Below are positions 45,794 through 57,061 of a stretch of 64,000 nucleotides of DNA, one piece after another (position 1 is the stretch's first letter; every line of letters starts with the position of its first letter). The notes beneath the pieces are model-generated. The model did no database searches and was not told the DNA's origin. It worked only from the letters and a program-made list of their open reading frames with translations. A program made the position numbers and the translations under genes. Source of the DNA: Lonicera japonica (Eukaryota; Streptophyta; Magnoliopsida; Dipsacales; Caprifoliaceae); NCBI GenBank assembly GCA_021464415.1, contig CM038466.1:31526833-31590832 (forward strand), written 5' to 3'.

Positions 45794-46248
45794 TAGAGAT
45801 GGCAAAAAAACTTAACCCGGCGGATTTCCGACTCGACCCAAGCCGGATGGGGCGGGTTCGGGGCGGATTTTTTAGACGGGGGCGGGTTTGTTATTTTTTT
45901 TTTTAAAAACCCGAATCAAGTTCGAGGTGGGTTAGGGTTTTACCCACTAAAAACCCGACCCGACCCAACCCGCTTGCATATATATAAATATAAAAATTAT
46001 ATTTATATATATATAGTATTTATTTTAAAAAAATAAACTTTTTTTTTTACCAAATGTGGACCATTAGATCATATACATTAACACCTCCCATTCTCTATAT
46101 TTTTTTATATATTTATAGATAATAATAGTAACAATAATAATAATTTGGGGCGGGGCGGAGCGGGGCGGGGAGGGGCGAGGTAGTATACATGCGGGTTAGG
46201 TTTGATAATGGCCAAACTCGCCTCATACTCGATCCGTTGCCATTCCTA
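45794..46248. mobile_element. hAT-like non-autonomous element, very GC-skewed ends
   Basis: Inverted termini TAGAGATGGCAA (45794-45805) and TTGCCATTCCTA (46237-46248). The interior has GGGGCGGGTTCGGGGCGG, AACCCGACCCGACCCAACCC and later GGGGCGGGGCGGAGCGGGGC around an AT-rich centre. TAGRGATGGCAA ends are common in plant hAT-derived MITEs. An 8-bp target duplication is not clear. The G-rich runs could fold as quadruplexes. Confidence 0.55.
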
Positions 46249-46860
46249 AATATAACAATATGTTTGATAACCTATGTCCATAGGAACTGAGCATTCGAGA
46301 CTATAAATTTTTTATTATAAAGACAACAAAAATTTAAACAGGACATTGACTTGTTCCAATAAAATAAGTAAATAAATAATTTTGATTACTTTTTAGTTAA
46401 TTTCTGTTAGACTTGTCAGAATCTAACATTACACAATAATATAACACGAATCACTATAGAATTGTTAGTTAATGTTTGAATACTTTAATGGATTTGGATT
46501 ATCACCAAGTTTACCCGTTTAACACAAAATAATAATGAATTAATTATAAACATTATGGGAAAACTCAAGTCACCCAAAACCCCCTGTTAACTTTTTAAAT
46601 ACTTTTTAATAAAACTGATGTTTATTAAATTAATAAATGATTTATATCTATTTTTATTATCTACAAATATTTATCCCTTTTTTTAGTAATTCTAATTATT
46701 TACTAATTTTACTATATCGAAAAAAATATAAATTTTTATTTTTCAAAAGATTATAAATTTTTATTTTTTTAAAAATTATCTTTTAATGGAAATTGTTAGA
46801 TCATGCGGCTCACAGAATTCAGTATCTTGGTGAAAATAAAATTTACGCAAATTCGTTAAA
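46249..46860. other. Intergenic, AT-rich
   Basis: No gene, repeat boundary or RNA gene was recognised here. It probably contains the distal promoter of the ISY1 gene. Confidence 0.45.
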
Positions 46861-47068
46861 GACTCGACTCAAACGTCGTCGTCTCGTACAAACTCTAGTT
46901 TCCTCCACCTCCGCAATTCATCCTCTTCTTGTTCAAACCCATCGCATTAATTAGGGTTTTAGCCAAAAAAATTGCAGAGAGAAAACACCTCAAAATCTCT
47001 CTATACCTACACAGCCCTTCTTCTTCTTCTTCTTCTTCAAACCCTAGTTTTTTCAATCCTTATCAACC
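46861..47068 (+). promoter_or_regulatory. 5' UTR/promoter-proximal region of the ISY1 gene
   Basis: Pyrimidine-rich leader with a (CTT)n run at about 47018-47038 and two telo-box-type motifs, TTAGGGTTTT (about 46951-46960) and AAACCCTAG (47039-47047). Such motifs are common in promoters and leaders of plant housekeeping and RNA-processing genes. No clear TATA box is seen. Confidence 0.55.
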
Positions 47069-48877
47069 ATGGCGCGAAACGAAGAGAAAGCCCAATCGAT
47101 GCTCAACAGATTCATCACAATGAAAAACGAGGAGAAGAAGAAGCCAAAAGAACGCCGGCCATTCCTCGCCTCCGAGTGCCGGGACCTATCCGAGGCCGAC
47201 AAGTGGCGGCAGCAGATCATGCGAGAGATCGGCAGGAAAGTCGCCGAGATCCAAAACGAAGGGCTGGGAGAACACCGCCTTAGAGACCTCAACGACGAGA
47301 TCAATAAGCTGATTCGAGAGAAGAGTCATTGGGAACGGAGGATTGTGGAATTAGGTGGACCGAATTATGCGAAGGGTTCGGCTAAGATGACGGATTTGGA
47401 AGGCAATATTGTTGATGTTCCTAACCCTAGCGGCCGAGGTCCGGGGTACAGGTATTAATTTTGGCCCCTCTTACTTACTGAACTGATTGTGCTAATGTTA
47501 TTGTTTATGAATTATAACTACTAATTAAGTGACTCCTAAATAAGTTGTAGGAGTGATGATATACTATTTTTGTTCATTGCGGAAAAACACCAGGGGCAGT
47601 TTATTTTCTTAGGCTCTTAATGCTGAACAGTCGGTGCTGATTTGATTCGAGTTTCTAATTTCACATGGAAATTTTTAGATTTATGACTTATATTTCAACC
47701 TCTTGACATGAACTATAGGAACTCCTAGTGTGAATTAACTAATTTAGGATTCCAGGAACTAACCAAAACTCGAACCAAAGAAGCACCGAATGCTGAACTC
47801 TGAGTTCAAGCTTTAGAATTGGAATTGGAGTGAAAAATTAGTGGAATTGTATAGGCTATACTTTTGTTCCAATTGTAAAGCTTGGAATTGGGAACCCAAA
47901 CACACCATGAATACTTAATGCTGAATCAAAGCTCTGACAATTTTGTTTGTTTGAATTTTTTTGATTCTGAATGCTGAATATATTCCATTTGCAAAACTTT
48001 ATCCTTATTGTTGTAATATGCATTAAAATTCATAGACAGAAAGATAAGAGCAATATTGGAATAAATAAAATATCTTTAAAGTTTTTAAGCATTCAACGAG
48101 GAGCTTGCCTCGTAATGCTGAATGCTAAATTTTATTCAGCGTTAAGAGCTGAGAAAGCAGACATCAATTTTTTTTACCTCTGAATGCTGAATACCTCTCT
48201 ATCCAGCATTAAGAGGCATGAACAAATACCCCAATGTTAAAGTGGTAATATATTCATTTTTGGTCATTGTGAAGTTTGGTGGCCCCCCCTAAAAGAAATT
48301 ATTACTTGTGCTTTTGGACCCCCTAAACTTAAAATCCTTGATTTGCCGCTGCAGGTACTTTGGGGCGGCGAAGAAGTTGCCGGGAGTGAAGGAGCTGTTT
48401 GAGAAACCGCCAGAGCTTAGGAAGAGGAGGACTAGATATGATATTTATAAGAGGATCGATGCGAGTTATTACGGGTATAGAGATGACGAGGATGGGATAT
48501 TGGAGAAATTGGAGGGGCCGGCGGAGGAGAGGATGAGGGCGGCAGCAGTGGCGGAGTGGATGGAGATGGAGGAGATAAAGAGGGAGGCGAGGAGGGCGGT
48601 GAAGAGCGGAGAGGTGGCGGAGGTGGGGATGGGGATGGCAGCGAAGATATTGTACGAGGAGGAGGAGGATGTGGTGGAGGAGGAGAGGATAGAGAAGGAG
48701 AAGGAGGAGAGAGAGAAGGATAAGGAGTTTGTGGTGCATGTTCCTCTGCCGGATGAGAAGGAGATTGAGAGGATGGTGGTGGAGAAGAAGAAATTGGAGC
48801 TTTTGAGCAAGTATGCTAGTGAGGATTTGGTGGAGGAGCAGATTGAAGCAAAAGCCATGCTCAATATTCAACAATAG
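47069..48877 (+). CDS. ISY1: Pre-mRNA splicing factor ISY1 homologue
   Basis: Two exons, 47069-47451 and 48355-48877, joined at GTATTA/CTGCAG, give 301 residues. The N-terminal half is the conserved ISY1 domain: it starts MARNEEKAQSMLNRF, continues through ADKWRQQIMREIGRK, the helical LRDLNDEINKLIREK and the WERRIVELGGPNY motif, and then crosses the splice junction at PGYRYFGAAKKLPGV. The C-terminal half is highly charged with long Glu/Lys-rich helices. ISY1 is a component of the Prp19-associated complex that acts in the catalytic spliceosome in the nucleus. Length is close to other plant ISY1 proteins and no residue block is missing. The start is the first ATG of the conserved domain, preceded by a typical plant leader. 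The intron is largely filled by MITE-type repeats. Confidence 0.95.
47592..48234. mobile_element. MITE-type repeat filling the ISY1 intron
   Basis: The left edge (GGGGCAGTTTATTTTCTTAG, then GCTCTTAATGCTGAACAG) pairs with the right edge, whose complement reads GGGGTATTTGTTCATG, then CCTCTTAATGCTGGATAG. Further copies of AATGCTGAA lie inside at about 47919, 47968, 48114 and 48183 in both orientations, so the unit looks composite or nested. It is related to the Tourist-like element at 41526-41829. A target duplication was not found. Confidence 0.55.
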
Positions 48878-51774
48878 ATTGTAATGGTATGCGTGTTTGG
48901 CTATCAATTAGGTTTGGGTTTCCAAAAAATTGTATGGCTTACTTTGTCACACTCGCAGTTTTAGTTTTTGTAGTTCTTACTAATATCAATCAAAGGGAAG
49001 AGATTTGTAGTTCTGCTTTTTGTTAAGTTTTTGCTTGGAGGATCCCTGTATTATGTTTAGATTGTATGAGTAGGCATTTCTTGAAATTGAGGTTAACTGT
49101 TCAAATATAAATACTGTGATTTGATATATGAATTTTATTGTTTTGTGTATAATAAGAATTGTGGTATGAGAATCCTATATTGTTTTCGTATATAGTTTGC
49201 ATTGTGGTACAAGCAATTGTATAACTAGAGGAAAGCCGTTGTGCATCATACACTTGAAATAGACAAAAATACATTCTCCATTTTCTAGGATTGCCCGTGT
49301 CAAAATTCATTCTAAATGCAGTATTAAGATGGGACAGTCTTAGCTATGGTTAATAATGTTCGGCCTACTTTGAGATTATAAGGATTTGACTTTATAGGCT
49401 TTTTAGTTGAATATAAGAGTATATGGTATCACAGTTGTAAAAACTATGACCAAAATCATTAGAATGAACTTGTTCCTTATTTGTGCTTCTTCCTCTACCA
49501 TTTTTCTCAATGTATGAACCGTAAACAGTTCACATAACCCTTTTGCTTCGGGAGTTGCTGACTTGCATAGAGTTCTTGCAACTTTCTTGCGACATACTAT
49601 TGAATAACTCTTCTAAAAATGCTAAATTATGTTATTGAAATGATTATGAATTAAAATTTAACTAAAAAGCCCAAAAAGACAGCAATCCCTCTCCTATTTC
49701 TTTGGTAAGATGTGCGACTCGCTTTGGGAAGGTATGCAGCCTTAAACAACTATGTGTGGCATAGTTCAGTACGTCACAAGAAAAACTGAAGTTTCACAAA
49801 GGCTATAGCAGGAAGATGATTTTCCTCTCATTCAGGTAATCACTTTTTCTCCTCCTTTTATATGGTTACTTACTTGATAAATGGTCACTTTGTCTCATTT
49901 ATTTTGATCAGAAACTGAAGATGCTATTAACTAGAACCGTGGCACGCTTGATGCATATACAATATAATACCTAGTAGTATATCACATCATGTACATTTTA
50001 AAAACACAATAAGCACGTATGATGGCATTTGGTCAGGTGTTGTTAACTTGTGTGCCTCATTTTGGGGTCATGGGTTCAAATCCTAATTCAAGCACTATTT
50101 TTCCTTACAAGATTTCATAGTTTCAATTGCAAACCAATAGTCCTCTTACTTAATTTATGGTAATAGATAAATAGTCGCTTGGTCTTATTTGACACAACTG
50201 ACAAACTTAAGAAGTTTTTTCCGACTTAATCTTATTTGACTAGCATAAACAAGTGCAACTTGAGTATTTTTTTACCTGGTTCTTAAAAAGCTTATCTAGT
50301 GATCAGTGCTGTAGCTGTTTAGTGCTGATGTTGATAGTCAACCTCGGTGATTCCGTCTTTTCTACAACTTACTTGTGTAGCTTCTGACCTGGGCTACAGA
50401 AAGTGGACTGTGTGGTTGCCATTTTTGGGTGGAAAAAATTATATTTTATGCTTTAAATGGCAGTATGGAATCTATTCGCCGTGCTATAAGCTGTTTAGAA
50501 AAGGAGTCTATGGAATGCAGACAGAATACCCCTTCATCCCATGTAAAGGTTGATTAATGAATCTGAAAGTTTATTTGCTTCACCCTAGTGAATCTGATCT
50601 TATTTTACATACAACTGGATTCTTTTTTCTGCAAAAGCTATAACTACTGGAAAGAGTGAGTTTTAAGTACTGAGGAACAGGTTTCAATACAGTCGACAAA
50701 CAGCATACTTTTAATCATTATTGAAAAGAAGTGCTAAGGAATTTCTTTCTTCAGATTAGCAGCAGAGTTAATGTCCTTAGTTTAGCATAAAATCAGTTTT
50801 TAATGAAATCTCTTAAATTTCTCTGTTTTTTCATTCTCTTCTAGCAGATTGCCCATTTGCAGAGTAATTTGGGCGCTTATATCTCTAACTTTCTTCTATT
50901 GTTTTGGCATAAAATCCCATTTTGCATGAAATTTTAAGCTTGATGTTGATGCTCAATTGCTCATATAGTTCTTGTGCACCAAACTAGTAACTACTCCTTT
51001 TTGGTTTTCTTATTTTAACTTAGCCTGTCTTTGATAAAACTCTGCTCTTCTGCTGTAGCATACTTGAATTTCTACTTGTTATTCTTTTTGTAGTATGCTA
51101 AAGATCATGTGCTGATGGTGGTACGTAACTTGTGATTAACTTCTTATTATTGCTTTCTGCTAGCTCGAGCATGTTGTTCTTGCAACATTCTTGCAATGTA
51201 CCATAGGTTAGAATTTCGAAATTAGCTATATAAAATAGGATATTGAATGATTAACTTATTAGTTGCGATTAACTTATTTTTCTTTTATGAAAAAGTATTA
51301 GGTTATTGGAATGATTAATTATTATCAGGAGGCTGAAAAGAAAGCATTTTATCTCTGTATTTTTTTCCCTCTTTCTTGGTAATTGTGTGCTTCACTATGA
51401 TAAGGTGCGCCGCTAGGCTCCAGAGAGACCTTTGTGCATTGGTGTGCCTTGAGCCTTAAACAACTATATGTTTAACAGTGAACAATCCACACATTTAGAT
51501 ACCATTGTCTGAGATGAAGGCTATATTGTGCATTCTGTATTTTTCTCTGGATGAACCATGCCCTTGTGGCTTGTAGTAATCTTTGGAAGTGCTCTTTTTT
51601 TTTTTGCTACCCTCTCTCTCTCGAACTTGTTATTTTTCGTGATGCCAATTGAAGAGACGGGAATAGTTTGACATTTGTTTTTTCACTTGTTTGGGTGAAG
51701 TGTGAAAGACAAACAAATAAAAAAGACAAGACAAACAGATAAAAAAAGACACACATTCAAGAGGCACAATTAGA
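48878..51774. other. Intergenic, no gene recognised; diverged internal repeat
   Basis: The first 200 bp are the ISY1 3' flank. I find no coding region. Segments near 49570-49790 and 51175-51500 share ordered phrases (CTTGCAAC(T/A)TTCTTGC, TTATTG(A/G)AATGATTA, a TTTCTTGGTAA-like word, CCTTAAACAACTAT), which suggests an old direct duplication. At 50040-50105 a B-box-like GGGTTCAAATCC follows GGGGTCAT, a possible SINE fragment. Confidence 0.4.
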
Positions 51775-52259
51775 TTAGGATCCACTCATTAATGCCCCCA
51801 ATCCCTACAAAGCTACCAATTTTACGAAGCGTATTCTGTATATTCTTCAGTCTCAAGGAGCACTTTCTTCCCTTGATGAACTTCATACGTTTGAAAATTC
51901 TACAATTCCTCTCTTTCCATATTTAAAAAAATCAGTGGCAACGGAGTCGTGGAGATGTGTCTCAATTTTGTCCTCTATAGCTTGAGCACCTTCTAATCTC
52001 CAGTTTGGACAGATCTATATATCCCCTTTCTTCTCAATATGTTGGACCAAATGAATTTGGAGAACTGACGTTCAAAACAAGTGGTTAATGAGCTCGGTTT
52101 CAAGATCACGTAATATGCACATATCTCCTGTAGACAGCCCCATCACTTAGTTTGTCTTTAGTAGTTAACTCGTAAAGGAATGAACGTGCAAGTAAAGCTA
52201 CAACTTTAGAGCCGCTTACCTTCTCCCTTTATAAACCAGCCACAAAACAAAAGCATATG

Positions 52260-52680
52260 ACGAGGAATGTGATAACAGAAGAAATCGAATTTTTTCTGAT
52301 CAAAAAGAAGAAATTGTATTTTTAGTTGTGTACATTATGTTTAATAATTTATTTATGTGTTTAGAATATTAATCTATGTAGGAAAACTGGGATTAATTTC
52401 GTCATTATAGTCAATTTAGTCAATTAGCATTATTTGGGTTCGTTTAGTATTTTTGTATGGTAGAAGTTGAGTTTGATAGTTCTTTTAGTGGTAGTAGAAT
52501 TTGGCTTTTATTTCCCTTATAAATATATTGTAATCCCTAATAGAAATGCAGTCGTGAATGATTGAAAAAGTGAGTATTTTGTCTTGAGTATTTGTTTTAG
52601 AGTGAGTTTGTTTAATTTCTTCTTAAATTTCTCTCCTTCTTCAGAGAAAATCTATATTCTTCTTGGTTTCAACAATCAGT
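52260..52680. other. Unidentified block inside the LINE, possibly a solo LTR
   Basis: The block separates two LINE fragments. It has a TATA-like TTATAAATATATTG (about 52518), a downstream part rich in TTTTG/AGTATT words, and a right edge ending TTTCAACA, so a solo LTR is possible. I could not define a matching left end or a target duplication. Confidence 0.3.
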
Positions 52681-53146
52681 TTGTTGGTAGGGCAGATCCC
52701 TTAATAGTGGCCCTGCATTATGCAATCTACCAGCAGAGATAAAAAGCTTAGAGTGCCAATTCCGTATTTTCCTAAGAACTCTGTGTCTTCCTAGGATTTC
52801 TCTCTTTTAAATCAGAGCATTCACTAGCTTTAAGTCTACCTAAGATGAAAGGAACACCAAGGTGGTATTTGCTTAGTCTCCGTGCCTATAATGCTACAGG
52901 TTTATCTACTGAGATCTTCACTAGCCCATCGATGGGAATGCTTTTTTGTTGCAGATTCGACCTTAGCCCTACACTATCGAAAGTTTACGAATGCCCTTAT
53001 ATGAAGAGGTTCAGCTTTAGCAAGACCAAATAAATCATTGGTGAAGTGCAGAATGAAAGCTTCTATGATATCACACTTAGAAATATAAGCAAATCCTTCC
53101 TGCTGAATATAGTGCTTAAGTATGCATGCTAAGCTTCCATCACTAA

Positions 53147-53379
53147 GGGCGCATTTGATGAAAAGTTGGAAAATGATTAAAGCAACTACAAAGTCTCATG
53201 ATAATGCGGACAAAGAGATGGGTGATTTGGTGTGATCTTCTATTATGAGTAGGAAAAGTTTTCCAGGAAAAAGATGGAGAGCATCTCACCAGATCACTTG
53301 TATCATTTTCCAGTTTCTCATAAAATTTAGTAGCGATTTCAATCATTTCCAACTTTTTTTTTTTAAATCAAATGGACCC
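53147..53379. mobile_element. Tourist-like MITE inside the LINE, TSD TAA
   Basis: 233 bp flanked by TAA (53144-53146 and 53380-53382). Left end GGGCGCATTTGATGAAAAGT; right end complement GGGTCCATTTGATTTAAA. Both are followed by TTGGAAATGATT-type words. It is clearly younger than the LINE it interrupts. Confidence 0.8.
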
Positions 53380-54120
53380 TAAGAGAGAGGCATGGTGCCC
53401 TAATATGGTCTTCTAGATGCCCCTTCATACTAATATAGTAGCTCACAGTAGAAACACATTCTTTAATCTGGCCAATCATTATACTAGGGAAACCCATAGC
53501 TTCAAGCGCACCAAGTCATTAGGCTTCTTTCATGGTACACCTTGGAACACCATTATATTTTGAATGATAATGCCTCATGACCTCCTGTATGATAAATGTT
53601 ATTGATGATGTCTCTACCCGCTACACATGCAGATTGCTAGGGTCCAACAAATTGCTGAGGTCAGTTTTGAATCTATGCGCAAGCACTTTAGAAATTAAAT
53701 TCATAGATTATGTTACAACAAAGGTCTGAAGTCCTTCACAGAATTGGGATGGGAATTTCATGAATCAGAGAGATACCTGTGCTAAAAAACTCAAAACTGC
53801 AGGGCAAGATAACTGTGTAATATATATATACACACAAGATTATCATACACCCTTTTAAAGACAGGTTATCATTGCGCTCTTCTTGGTGCATTGCTTCTTC
53901 CCCTCTCAATCCTTTGTCCTTGAATAGATTTGATGCTCATAATTTTGCTTTTTGCCCTCTATGCATTGACTTTCGTGAAACAGAAAGTAGTATTCGTATC
54001 ATCTTTATCCAGCCACAAAAACCTTGATTTTTGCTCATAAAACATTTACTCTGCTTCACTAATGTCAGCATATTTGTTTTAGCCTAGTTTTCAGCATTTT
54101 GAAGATGAACAGACAAATTT

Positions 54121-55737
54121 CCCATCCGGGTCTCTCATTCAATATTGGTAAATTCCGCTTTTTGGCGTTTTTGGACCCTTTCAGAGATCTTGCTATTCTC
54201 CTCGTTGTTTGAAGGTTTCAACTTGGGGTTGCTTCAAAATGTCTTTGAAGATCTTTTGTCCCGTCCAAACCTCAAAGAGCTTAAAAGGTTTATTACCTTT
54301 TCCTTCTTCTTTGGACAATGGAAATGATGATAGGGTTATAATCATTTAGGACAACCTCAGCTTCAGAATTAGGAACTACTATCATGTGTTTAATAGTTGC
54401 ATGAGGCCCAGGGGTGAGGCAAAGTGGTGTAATATGGGGTCTATTGACCCTATAAAATTTAATAAATGCGCAGATATATATAGTATGATAAAAGTAATAC
54501 GTGATAAAAATTCTTAGAAAAAAGTAATACGTGATAAAAGTCACAATTGACTCCATAAAAATTCTTAGAAAATACAATAAGAGTTGGGTTCAAGCGGGGT
54601 CAATGATCCATTTTCTTCCTCTTGCATTATTTTGTATTACACAAAATAGATTATGTTTTATCAAATGAGGCCCCCTAATGAGAAAAGTTTCTGGCTACGC
54701 CATCGATGAGGCCTAGGCACTGAGGCCTGTCTTGAGGCGAGGCAGATTTTAAGAGTTTTTGAATCTGACGCCTGTCTTCAGATTTGGCAGTCTGGCCCAA
54801 ATAGCGATTTTGGCTTTACCTTCCTGTTCAGGGCTTATAATATCTTCTTTTCTGGGGTCCGTTGGAGCAAAGGTGGGGGAAGGGGGATAAGAATCCCCTC
54901 AATGTTAGGGCATGGGTTTGAACACCGGTGGAATGCCAAGGTGGGTGTCCTCTTCAAGGCTTATATCAGTGCTCTAGGATTTGGAATTGGAGGGCTTACT
55001 GTCAAAGTTCCGAGGACCATATTTCATAATTTCAGATCTTGGTTCCTCATTGTTAAATTCAACCACAAAACTCCAGATTTCAACAGTTACAGCTTAATGT
55101 CACCATATTTACTTCATTCCTTCTGCACATATCTCTCTGTGATATGAATTGGAGGCTTAGCTTGAAGCACAAATGCAATTACAATTTTCTTGCATCACCT
55201 GGTCTCATTTTCTACATCTTCATTCTCTGAAGGTGGTGTTTCCTGCCAACAGCTTCTAAAGGATTAATGAGTTTGAATCTACGATTGAGGTCCAATTTCT
55301 CTCCACTTGAGCTACAGGTTTGCTTGCTATGATTTATAGGAATTGAGTTTCATAATCTTTCAAACTGTCTAATCCACTTCAGCAGTTGAATACACGGTTT
55401 TAGTTTTTGTCAGCTTTTGCAGTTCAGACTGACTTGAATTAATTTGAACCATCTTCTAATTCTTGGTTTATTGTGTACTGTGTTAGTCTAGGACGTGCTT
55501 CTGGTGTTGCTTTGCTAATTGCGCAGACAGGATTATTTTGACATTATGAAGTGCTACAAATGCTATGCCAAGAAATTTTCACTGTAAAAGAGAATAAATT
55601 GAGGTATAATTTCCATGGATCTTGCTGGATTTATCTTACTCACCTGGACTCGTTTGTGCTTTAATATGGTTTTCCCAAGTTTGTTTTTCGATTTTTCCCC
55701 TCTGGATCCTGTATTTCACAAATACTTTTATATCATA
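54121..55737. other. Intergenic, no gene recognised
   Basis: There is a short direct repeat at about 54485-54575 (AAAAGTAATACGTGATAAAA twice, with AAAATTCTTAGAAAA after each) and a B-box-like GGGTTTGAACACC near 54909. The frame at 54902-55147 resembles no family I know. Confidence 0.4.
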
Positions 55738-55805
55738 GCCTAAGTAATGGGATTTGAACACTTGCCATTCGCAAGTGCAAGATTATGCTCAACCACTATG
55801 CCACC
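55738..55805 (-). mobile_element. SINE head (tRNA-like) fragment
   Basis: On the minus strand the sequence reads GGTGGCATAGTGGTTGAGCA (A-box region) and, about 30 bases on, AAGTGTTCAAATCCCATTA (B-box region), the spacing of a tRNA-derived promoter. It is too short and unpaired to be a real tRNA gene. A similar A-box phrase (TGGCCTAGCGGTTGAGC) occurs at 12054-12070. Confidence 0.5.
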
Positions 55806-56328
55806 TATTGTTTTAATAACATTTTCTCTTTAAAGTATTTATATTACGGTAAGCCGCCATTTTGTTTACAGACTGTCCCTTTGCAGTGTCGGTGTACTTT
55901 TTGCAGGTCAAAGCTGTGCAGATACGCATACGCTAAAATGTGGGCCGGAGGAATTACACAAAGCAATTTTATTCCTTGCCAGATTAAGAGTCCATATTCG
56001 ACTTTCACTCTTTTTTTTTCTTGATTATTTCAATATGACCAACAACATTTAAGAATAATAGTTGATAAATACCATGAGATTTGATACAGTAATTATGTCC
56101 CGAAAAGGACTGGGACTGATAATTTGCAATGTCATCGTCTATCGATCTGCAATCCTAGTTGTGAGAGGTGGGCTAATTACATGCCCCAAAAGTATCCTAG
56201 AGTTAAAACAAAACCAGCATATTGGTTAGCTGTTGGGTTAAGGCTTAGGGTGGGTGTGTTACCTTGTCTAAATCTAAATGCTAAATTTGAAAATTGAAAA
56301 CTTGTTTTGAAGTTTAAAAATTGAATTT

Positions 56329-56472
56329 GAAAAATATGTTTGTTTTGTTTTTGAATGTCATGCCCGAATAGATGATAGTTGTTTGAACGCATCACATTTT
56401 GAAAAATATGTTTGTTTTGTTTTTGAATGTCATGTCCGAATAAATGATATTTGTTTGAATATATTATATTTG
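56329..56472. repeat. Two-copy 72-bp tandem repeat
   Basis: The unit starts GAAAAATATGTTTGTTTTG and ends before the next GAAAAATATG at 56401. The copies differ at a few positions (for example ATGCCCGAATAGATG versus ATGTCCGAATAAATG). Confidence 0.85.
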
Positions 56473-56559
56473 AATGCTGGATAAATATTATTTGGACAAA
56501 TTTACTCTTATTCACTTATTTTATAAAAATGAATATATTTAGAAGGAAATGATAAAAAA

Positions 56560-56880
56560 TGCATTTTACCTCTTTAAAAATCAAGGCAAAATGATAAGAA
56601 AAACCCTTGATTTGTGTATTTAGGAAAAAAGTTAAGGCATGTGATGAAACGCTTTCTATTTCATTATTATGAATAAATATTTTCCATCTTTCATTATTTT
56701 TTGTAGAAAATGTTTCTTCCTTACCGCCGAAGAAAAAATTTTCATTAAAAAAATCACAAGGTAAGAAAACATTTCCCTACATCTCAGCTTGTTTTCAAAT
56801 TTATCACAAAAATTGACTATTTTTATTTTCTTTTTTCATATTATTATCAAACGATTTTGAAGACTTTAAATTTAAAAGGC
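56560..56880. mobile_element. MITE-like element related to 45005-45320
   Basis: Shares with 45005-45320 the phrases AATATTTTCCATCTTTCATT, GTAGAAAATGTTTCTTC, CACAAAAATTGACTATTTTT and a TTATCAAACGATTTT-type right edge. The left boundary is uncertain. Confidence 0.45.
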
Positions 56881-57012
56881 AAGGTTTTTTCTTATTTTTA
56901 AGTGACAAAACAAGTGTTTAGATTTAAATTTTTAAACAAACGAAACAAGAATTGAAATCTGTTAAGATTAGATCGATTACATACATAGAGATATAGTGAT
57001 TTTTATAATATT

Positions 57013-57061
57013 ACACAGAGAGAGAGAGAGAGAGAGAGAGGAGGAAGGGGGGGGGGGGGGG
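57013..57061. repeat. (AG)n microsatellite followed by a run of 15 G
   Basis: AG dinucleotides from 57013 to about 57041, then GGAGGAA and an uninterrupted G15 (57047-57061). A pure G run of this length is rare in plant DNA and could form a quadruplex or be an assembly-sensitive site. Confidence 0.9.

Larger units (their letters stand above)
51775..54120 (-). pseudogene. Decayed L1-type LINE (RT and 3' region)
   Basis: On the minus strand, fragments in correct LINE order can be read with many stops and frame changes. They are the pre-RT region (about 54050-53900, SRFLWLDKDDTNTTF), the RT start (about 53730-53580, KVLAHRF and later QSACVAGRDIINNI), RT around the catalytic motif (about 53040-52960, where the usual FADD is FTND), and the zinc-binding region after RT (about 52140-51880, with a RDLETELINHLF-like and a WKERNCRIFKR-like run). 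It is interrupted by a MITE at 53147-53379 and by an unrelated block at about 52260-52680. No endonuclease part was recognised upstream. It is long dead. Confidence 0.7.

Noticed and set aside
48329..48907. Leu/His-rich and Ser-rich minus-strand frames
   Set aside because: They are shadows of the Glu/Lys-rich ISY1 second exon.
50347..50553. 68-codon plus-strand frame
   Set aside because: No recognisable domain and no consistent splice context; not supported as a gene.
54902..55147. 81-codon plus-strand frame
   Set aside because: No family resemblance, no neighbouring exon signals; chance is the simplest explanation.
55738..55805. Possible tRNA gene
   Set aside because: A-box and B-box words are present, but the acceptor stem and anticodon arm do not pair and the length is too short; a SINE head explains it.
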